Shown here: in pieces, positions 59,601-64,000 of the stretch
Numbering within the stretch: position 1 is the stretch's first letter
Layout: each line of letters opens with the position of its first letter
The notes under the pieces: generated by a model
What the model saw: the letters and a program-made list of their open reading frames with translations, nothing else
Databases searched by the model: none
Told to the model about the DNA's origin: nothing
Made by a program: the position numbers and the translations under genes
DNA from: JBEKIK01 sp050013075
GTDB lineage: Bacteria > Planctomycetota > Planctomycetia > Pirellulales > Thermoguttaceae
NCBI GenBank assembly: GCA_050013075.1
Contig: JBEKFZ010000011.1
Span: 10,521-74,520 of the forward strand
Direction of reading: 5' to 3'
Length of the DNA: 64,000 bases

Positions 59601-59780
59601 CCCTTTTTTTGGGCGGGCTACATGTTGATAGACAGCAGTCAGGTTTCTCAAAAACCCGAGCCTAAGCCCGGGGAACCGGCGGAAAAACTCAAAAAGTCCG
59701 ACGCTCCGGAAGTGAAACCCGCGGAAGCTGAAAAACGCCCAGAAAAGGCAAAGCCGGAAAAGCAGATCAAGAAAAAATGA
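56652..59780 (+). CDS. TPR-CHAT protein with degenerate active site
   Basis: This protein of about 1042 residues has an N-terminal membrane or signal segment (WHLVGLIVMFISLWVVSSSI), helical TPR-like repeats (about 40-480), and a C-terminal CHAT (caspase-like) domain (about 640-985). In active CHAT domains a His follows a hydrophobic strand and a Cys sits in an LSACETG-type motif. Here the matching strands read LIVLDDLSIND and IILPGFHTPAEDA, so both dyad residues appear lost. The fold is otherwise kept (SCGARTILLSRWRTGGQSSF). The tail is Lys/Pro/Glu-rich. ATG at 56652 follows GGAGCAGG; ATG at 56598 would add 18 residues. Confidence 0.85.
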   Translation: MDRRNGTAAGGLNIINWHLVGLIVMFISLWVVSSSIWAQTGERGAPSPSYYTVLRELYAGDYKNALDGFQSEARSCIKAGQSRWIDSICYETMIGECYYQMGVLDEALKHYSSALELSTAFPDWMTQVQFPQQIRAAGPHKLYPWGASTRRSVLGSYPSSMLIGQGQTVTAQANQKLSILQQAVLYPIRPQEIIRCTALAIRRRTELLGPICKNDPLTERVASALTRQITQPNNWSEAWADLERGLALIAAGKESQGQPLLQRSVLVEGEFDHPMTCIALLELGRSALMRGEYPAALQSFEEATYSAADYSDYGVLEEAFRYAALTHLLTNRKDFYAPLKTAFLWANKDLRQLRASLALSAAENYSVLEQIKEAGVMLDDARIVLSQRRAIAGRLGGRFSYLSAQVLFQQRKNQEGQNAFNAAMDYMKHGSRRLLQIALADNRYTSGDDPSRVAMDYYNELLRDPLPGDWTMDPMETLAVLLVPHPLSLEHWFEAAMDRRDYETAWEISDRARRHRFFSSLEMGGRLESLRWILETPAELLDQQALVQRQDLLSHWPQYAQISQQARAIRAKLADMPLATEDQAQRKEQSKYLGELSTLSAQQEVMLREIALRREPAAMIFPPQRSIAEIKRSLPKGHAILAFFIANRRLYSLLMSNSDYSYWEVGSPPALVKQIKDFLHDMGQYQQNHELTLKELADGKWNQSAAKTLDALLKGSRADFSKSFEELIIVPDGILWFLPFEALQVTADGQSQSLISRFRIHYAPTISLAISTQARRLKPAGNTAVILGKLFPRDDESVSKAAFDRLAAALPGTVALKSPPPGPTADYKLFFDRLIVLDDLSINDQDPYGWTPAPIDRGKSGATLADWMALPWGGPQQIILPGFHTPAEDAMKKPPRGTPGDEVFLSVCGLMSCGARTILLSRWRTGGQSSFDLVREFAQELPHTSPSDAWQRAVMLESGSQLNLEAEPRIKHAQSDETPKANHPFFWAGYMLIDSSQVSQKPEPKPGEPAEKLKKSDAPEVKPAEAEKRPEKAKPEKQIKKK

Positions 59781-59890
59781 TCCGCCGCGGTTGCCGGGAG
59801 CAATGCGGATAGTATATCATTCATTTATTGATTCTCGGATAATTAACGTCGAATTAATAACCTAAGTTTTGGATAAAGTATGGTGATATT
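59781..59890. repeat. Half-copy of the 124-bp element end
   Basis: At 59826-59850 the sequence matches one end of the 124-bp element at 23083 in 21 of 25 positions (ATTGATTCTCGGATAATTAA). No matching second end is seen, so this may be a decayed or disrupted copy. Confidence 0.5.
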
Positions 59891-60088
59891 TTGCCCCGGA
59901 GGGGCTTAGTCGTGTAGCCGGCGGCGTTAGCCGCCGGGAAAGAGGATACGCAAATACAAAAGCCCTGAAAGGGCGACATTGAAGTGGAAAACGCCTATCA
60001 ATGCCGCCCTTTCAGGGCTTGATCCGCCGTTTGGTCCTGTACCAGGGACTCACGTCCCTGGCTACACGACTAAGCCCCTCCGGGGCAA
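59891..60088. mobile_element. 198-bp nested inverted-repeat element
   Basis: Perfect 29-bp terminal inverted repeats (59891-59919 and 60060-60088, containing GCCCCGGAGGGGCTTAGTCG) enclose a second inverted pair (59960-59982 and 59998-60020, containing AGCCCTGAAAGGGCG, one mismatch) and two further small hairpins (CGGCGGC-GTTA-GCCGCCG and CCAGGGAC-TCA-CGTCCCTGG). There is no coding capacity. It resembles a non-autonomous transposable element or a structured repeat mobilised in trans. Confidence 0.9.
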
Positions 60089-60187
60089 TAGACAGATTCG
60101 TATAGCAAAGCTCAGGTTAATGATATAGCCCGGGCACTTATGCCCGGAGTTTTTGATGTTCTGCATTATGGATTTGGAGGTTTCAAG

Positions 60188-62554
60188 ATGCGTTTTCGAA
60201 ATCAGATTATATTCACGGCGATATTATTAGCCCTGGCATTTTCCGCGGCCCCGGTCCGGGCGGCCGACGACGGGCAAGAAGACCTGGATAAGGCCACAGA
60301 AGCTAAATTGTCGGCTACAACCCTGACCGATTTGGGAGAAGTCATCCGGCTGACTGAAAGCGCGCTGCAAAAAGGGCTTGACAAGTCGAACACCGAGTTC
60401 GCCAATAAACTTCTGGCCTCGACCCTGGTGCAGCGGGCAACGGCGGTCACGGCGACGATTCAAAAAAGTTTTCCATCCGATCAGCGCTGGCCGAATTTCA
60501 GGCAGTTTGCCCTATTAGACCTGGAAAAGGCGATCAAACTGGATCCCAAGCAACCGCAGGCCCTGATTTTAATCGCCCAACTGAATTTGCTTCCAGAAGG
60601 CGATGAAAAGCGGGCCAAGGAAGCCGTCGATCAAGCCGTCGAATTCGCCGCCGACGATCCCCCGGTCCACGCTAAATCGCTTGTGTTGCGCGCCGAAATG
60701 GAAAAAAATCCGGAAAAGCGCCTGACCGATCTGAACGAGGCGGTGCGATTGGCGCCCAACGACGCCAACATCATCGGCACCCGGGGCATTGTTTTTGCGG
60801 GTCTGAATAAGCTCGACGAGGCTTTAGCCGATCTGAACAAGGCCATTGAACTGGATTCGGGAAACGCGGCCACCTACGAGGTAAAGGCGGTGATTCTGGT
60901 GGGGATGAAAAAGTATGACGAGGCCCTGGCGGCCCTCGATCAGGCCCGGAAACTGGTCCCCAATTCCATCGGACCCTTGCTGCGAATGAGGCAAATACAT
61001 GTATTGCAGAAAAAACTCGACGAGGCCCTTGAAGACCTCAACAAGGCGGTGGCGCTTGATCCCAGCAACGCCGACTTGCTCTTGCTTAGATCTTCGCTTT
61101 TTCTGGAAAAGGGCGACAAGGAAAATGCCCTGGCCGACGTCAAGGCAACAGTCCAATTGTTACCCAAGAATGCCACGGCCATTCGGGCTTACGCGGTGAT
61201 ACTGACCGAGATGGGCAAATTCGACGAGGCCCTGGCCCAGGCCGAAAAGGCGCGGAAACTCGAGCCGAATAATCCCATTCCGGTTTTGCAAATGGGCATT
61301 GTCTACGTCAAACAAAAACGATCGAACAAGGCGATCGAAATCTATAGCGAATTCCTGAAAGAACATCCCGACGACGCCACCATCTTGTACGCCCGCGGCG
61401 ACGCATTCCTGAACGTGGGCAAGCAGGCCGAGGCCGTGGCCGATTATGAAAAGGCTTACAAGGATAAGATTTTATCGAAAGACTCGGGATTGTTGAACAA
61501 CTTCGCCTGGGTGCTGGCCACTTCGCCGGATGAAAAACTTCGCGACGGGAAGCGGGCGGTTAAAATGGCCACCGAGGCCTGCGAATCGACCGAGTACAAG
61601 CAGGCCCATATCCTCAGCACGCTTGCCGCTGCCTATGCCGAAAGCGGCGACTTCGACAGTGCCGTCAAGTGGTCGACCAAGTCCGGGGAGATCGGAAGCA
61701 AGGATCATGCCGAGGATTTCAAGAAGGAATTGGAAACCTACAAAGCCAATAAGCCCTACCGCGAAGTGCTTTCCGAAAAGGAAGAGGAAAAATCCGAAGA
61801 GAAACCGGCTGCCGGCCAGGAAAAAAAGGAAACCCCCGAGAAAAAGCCGGCGCAACCGGGCGAAAATGTTTCCCAGCCGGAAGAAAAACCCGCCAAACCC
61901 AAGGAAGCGGCCGCCGAGGTCATCAAACCATTTAACGGCAAGAATTTGGAAGGTTGGAACTTGAAGCAGCCGCGGAATCAGAGCAAATGGACCGTGGGCG
62001 CGGCCCAAGTCGACCCGCAAAATCCCCAGGGCCTGATCGTTTCATTGCCCGGCGAGCGGCTCGGCGAACTTATCAATCGCGAATTGAATAGCGTGGATAT
62101 TTATACCGTTTTGAAATTCGGCGATTGCAACATCGAGTTGGAGTTCATGATTCCCAAGGGTTCCAACTCCGGCGTGTATGTAATGGGCGAATACGAGATT
62201 CAGATTCTGGACAGTTTTGGAAAAAAGGAGATGACGCCGAGCGATTTAGGCGCGATCTACGAGGCCGCCGCGCCGAAGCTGAACGCGGCCAAGGCCCCGG
62301 GCGAGTGGCAAAGTCTGGCCATCGAGTTTCAAGCCCCGCGTTTTGAAAACGGCGAGAAAACCGCCGGCGCACGTTTCGCAAAGGTGACGCTTAACGGGCA
62401 GGTCATCCACGAGAACGTGGAAATGAAAGCCCCCACGCCCGGCGGACTGACCGGCAAGGAAGCCGCGCAAGGGCCGCTTATGTTTCAAGGCGATCACGGC
62501 CCGGTGGCCTTTCGGAATATCAAAATAACCTTGCCCGGCGGGGAGAAAAAATAA
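60188..62554 (+). CDS. Exported TPR protein fused to DUF1080
   Basis: This protein of 788 residues has a signal peptide (about 1-25, ending APVRA), TPR repeats (about 85-490; for example LDEALADLNKAIELDSGNAA), a Glu/Lys/Pro-rich linker (about 520-575), and a C-terminal DUF1080 domain (from KPFNGKNLEGWNLKQP, about 579, to PVAFRNIKITLPG). TPRs may place the sugar-binding or hydrolase domain in a complex. GGAGG eight bases before ATG at 60188 decides the start. Motifs NSGVYVMGEYEIQILDSFGK and APGEWQSLAIEFQAPRF parallel those of the DUF1080 protein at 10.4 kb. Confidence 0.9.
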   Translation: MRFRNQIIFTAILLALAFSAAPVRAADDGQEDLDKATEAKLSATTLTDLGEVIRLTESALQKGLDKSNTEFANKLLASTLVQRATAVTATIQKSFPSDQRWPNFRQFALLDLEKAIKLDPKQPQALILIAQLNLLPEGDEKRAKEAVDQAVEFAADDPPVHAKSLVLRAEMEKNPEKRLTDLNEAVRLAPNDANIIGTRGIVFAGLNKLDEALADLNKAIELDSGNAATYEVKAVILVGMKKYDEALAALDQARKLVPNSIGPLLRMRQIHVLQKKLDEALEDLNKAVALDPSNADLLLLRSSLFLEKGDKENALADVKATVQLLPKNATAIRAYAVILTEMGKFDEALAQAEKARKLEPNNPIPVLQMGIVYVKQKRSNKAIEIYSEFLKEHPDDATILYARGDAFLNVGKQAEAVADYEKAYKDKILSKDSGLLNNFAWVLATSPDEKLRDGKRAVKMATEACESTEYKQAHILSTLAAAYAESGDFDSAVKWSTKSGEIGSKDHAEDFKKELETYKANKPYREVLSEKEEEKSEEKPAAGQEKKETPEKKPAQPGENVSQPEEKPAKPKEAAAEVIKPFNGKNLEGWNLKQPRNQSKWTVGAAQVDPQNPQGLIVSLPGERLGELINRELNSVDIYTVLKFGDCNIELEFMIPKGSNSGVYVMGEYEIQILDSFGKKEMTPSDLGAIYEAAAPKLNAAKAPGEWQSLAIEFQAPRFENGEKTAGARFAKVTLNGQVIHENVEMKAPTPGGLTGKEAAQGPLMFQGDHGPVAFRNIKITLPGGEKK

Positions 62555-62574
62555 ATAATGCGTTCGGCCGGGGA

Positions 62575-64000
62575 TTAAAAGGGAAATACCTCGTCTTTCT
62601 CTTTCTCCTTATTTTGTTCTTTATCATTCGCCTTATCTTGATCTTTATCTTGATCCACATCTTTCGGCTTTGGCGGGGGATTGGGCAGCAGCGAATCGGT
62701 TTGGAAAATGGGCAAATAGCGGTAATAGACTTCGAGCGTAAGGGTGTTAAAGGCGGTGGTCATCAGCCGGCCGCCTTTTTCGCCCCAGATGTCGAAGGTA
62801 GGCTCAAGCGGATTCCAACTGCCCGTGGCGCAGCCTTGTTTCTCTTGACTTTCGATAAGTATGCGGCGCATCTTGCGGTTCCAGGCGTCCCATTCCGGTC
62901 CGCCGAAATTGTGCATGGTCAGCGTGGCATAGTACCAATAATATGAGTTCCGCAGTATCTGGTCGTCGGGAAGATTTTGCAGAAGGTATTGCTTGCCTTC
63001 GAGCATGGCGGGATCCTTCGGATCTATGCCAAAGTATTGCGTGCATAACATGCCTATGGCGGTCCTGGTGGGAGTCACCTGGTCGTAAGGCTGATAAGAG
63101 TACAGGCCAAGATGTTCGCCCTTAGCCACCGCATGGAACCATTTTTTGGCATTGTCGAAAACGATTGAATCCACGGCTATACCGGCCAATTGGGCGCTTT
63201 TTAAGGCCATCACCTGCCAGCCGGTGACCGAGGTGTCGCCGGGCATGCCCGGAAAATATCGCCACCCGCCGGTGGATGGATTTTGGGCCCGAATGATGTA
63301 AGCCACTCCCTTTCGCGCGGCCGATCCTATATGTTCGTCATGGGTCATGCCGTAAGCTTCGCACAGGGCCAAAGTGGCCAGGCCCTGGGCGTACATGGGT
63401 TGCTCGGAGTTGGGGGCCAGATTGCCATCTGCTGTTTCTTGTCTGGCGAGCCAGGTTAGTCCCTTGGAAATGGTTTGCTGGTATATACCTTTGGATTTAT
63501 GGGTTTGACCGGCTGCCAAAAAAGGCAGCAGGGCCATGGCCGTGGCGGCCTCGTCGGAGCGGATTGCACCCGGCCCGGAGCACACGCCGTTTTTACATTG
63601 ATGCCTGAAATCCAAGCTCCATTTGCCTGAAGGGGTTTGATGGCGATAGAGCCAGTTAAGCGCAGCGCCCACGGCTCGTTCGGAGGCCTTGGTCCCGCCG
63701 AACGCGCCGGCCAGCGCCTCACGATGTCCCTTTCCTCGGTTGCCAAAACCTTCCCCTTGTCCGCCGACGCCGGGCTTATCGCCCAATCCGGCGCCAACGC
63801 CCACGCCGCCTTTTCCGGCCGGGCCGGGCAGATTCTTTACGCTGAATCCGCCCAAGCCGCCAAGTTGCGGCCCTTTCAGATCAGCGGCCGATCCGCCGCC
63901 GGCTTCCACGAATTCCGGCGAATCGTCGTAATAAATCGCCGTTTGCGAGGCGATGGGCTTGGTCTCGAACATGCCGAGGGTTTCGGCGTTTAACTCGGTG
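62575..64000 (-). CDS. Prenyltransferase-repeat protein, partial
   Basis: The frame runs off the right edge (upstream residues ELNAETLG precede the first internal Met at 63972), so the N-terminus is missing. The visible 475 residues have a Gly-rich low-complexity region and then alpha/alpha-barrel repeats of the squalene cyclase/prenyltransferase type (AVGAALNWLYRHQTPSGKWS; ISKGLTWLARQETADGNLAP; GVAYIIRAQNPSTGGWRYFP). The tail is Lys/Asp/Glu-rich. The cyclase DxDD motif is not seen, so it is probably not a terpene cyclase. Planctomycetes carry many such proteins of unknown role. Confidence 0.83.
   Translation of the reverse strand, partial: TELNAETLGMFETKPIASQTAIYYDDSPEFVEAGGGSAADLKGPQLGGLGGFSVKNLPGPAGKGGVGVGAGLGDKPGVGGQGEGFGNRGKGHREALAGAFGGTKASERAVGAALNWLYRHQTPSGKWSLDFRHQCKNGVCSGPGAIRSDEAATAMALLPFLAAGQTHKSKGIYQQTISKGLTWLARQETADGNLAPNSEQPMYAQGLATLALCEAYGMTHDEHIGSAARKGVAYIIRAQNPSTGGWRYFPGMPGDTSVTGWQVMALKSAQLAGIAVDSIVFDNAKKWFHAVAKGEHLGLYSYQPYDQVTPTRTAIGMLCTQYFGIDPKDPAMLEGKQYLLQNLPDDQILRNSYYWYYATLTMHNFGGPEWDAWNRKMRRILIESQEKQGCATGSWNPLEPTFDIWGEKGGRLMTTAFNTLTLEVYYRYLPIFQTDSLLPNPPPKPKDVDQDKDQDKANDKEQNKEKEKDEVFPF

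Noticed and set aside
1..64000. tRNA, rRNA, RNase P, tmRNA or prophage genes
   Set aside because: I looked for T-loop/CCA-type ends, conserved RNA cores and phage structural genes and recognised none. A covariance-model scan was not possible here.

Overview
The window looks like chromosomal DNA of a planctomycete, probably Pirellulales-like. The markers are two PEP-CTERM proteins, a DUF1559 pseudopilin with its H-X9-DG tail, two DUF1080 proteins, a Ser/Thr kinase with a Pro-rich stalk, TPR and CHAT proteins, a short lipoprotein with the GQTLPSPYYLTDDVQYFPAG-type sequence, and many palindromic repeats between genes. I found no rRNA, tRNA, phage or CRISPR. The taxon is inferred from gene content only.

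Layout. 1-2.6 kb: 3' part of a membrane histidine kinase, then an RluD-type pseudouridine synthase. 2.6-6.2 kb: a small cassette (GH43-like enzyme, methyltransferase, acetyltransferase, PhzF protein) lying between the real rluD 5' end and a 158-bp copy of it. 6.4-11.5 kb: M42 aminopeptidase, Ser/Thr kinase, DUF1080 protein, parvulin. 11.7-15.7 kb: a signalling set (PAS kinase, single-domain receiver, receiver-PP2C phosphatase) followed by a chagasin-type inhibitor. 15.9-22 kb: MutM, a VapC remnant, a TPR protein, a lipoprotein mutarotase, a PEP-CTERM protein. 21.8-29 kb: HEAT protein with a PfkB kinase, the threonine degradation pair tdh-kbl, and a minus-strand operon of sigma-54 activator, HemX/CcsA protein and HemA. 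29-33.4 kb: a secreted HEAT protein, ArgH, AroH. 33.6-40.5 kb: a small secreted protein, Hsp20, then a fatty-acid-type cluster (FabZ, FabG, ACP, second FabZ, FabF) and a DUF1559 pseudopilin. 40.6-48.4 kb: accessory region with an NHL/autotransporter-repeat PEP-CTERM protein, a toxin-antitoxin pair, an AT-rich orphan and a large GTPase. 48.6-55.9 kb: a ketosynthase homologue lacking its cysteine, RseP, Dxr, FtsH and a small membrane protein. 56-64 kb: lipoprotein, TPR-CHAT protein, TPR-DUF1080 protein and a partial prenyltransferase-repeat protein.

The strongest non-gene signal is repetitive DNA. Degenerate tandem arrays with a strict 7-bp period occur at about twenty places, mostly against stop codons, with different words at each locus but the same unit length. 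There are also about ten palindromic families, including two 124-bp elements, a 198-bp element with perfect 29-bp ends and a 92-bp element with perfect 29-bp ends. In the GTPase gene three of these repeat types lie in frame inside the coding sequence.

Other notable points are degenerate enzymes: a ketosynthase with Asp for the catalytic Cys, and a CHAT domain in which both dyad positions appear lost. There is also a receiver-like domain in an apparently exported protein.
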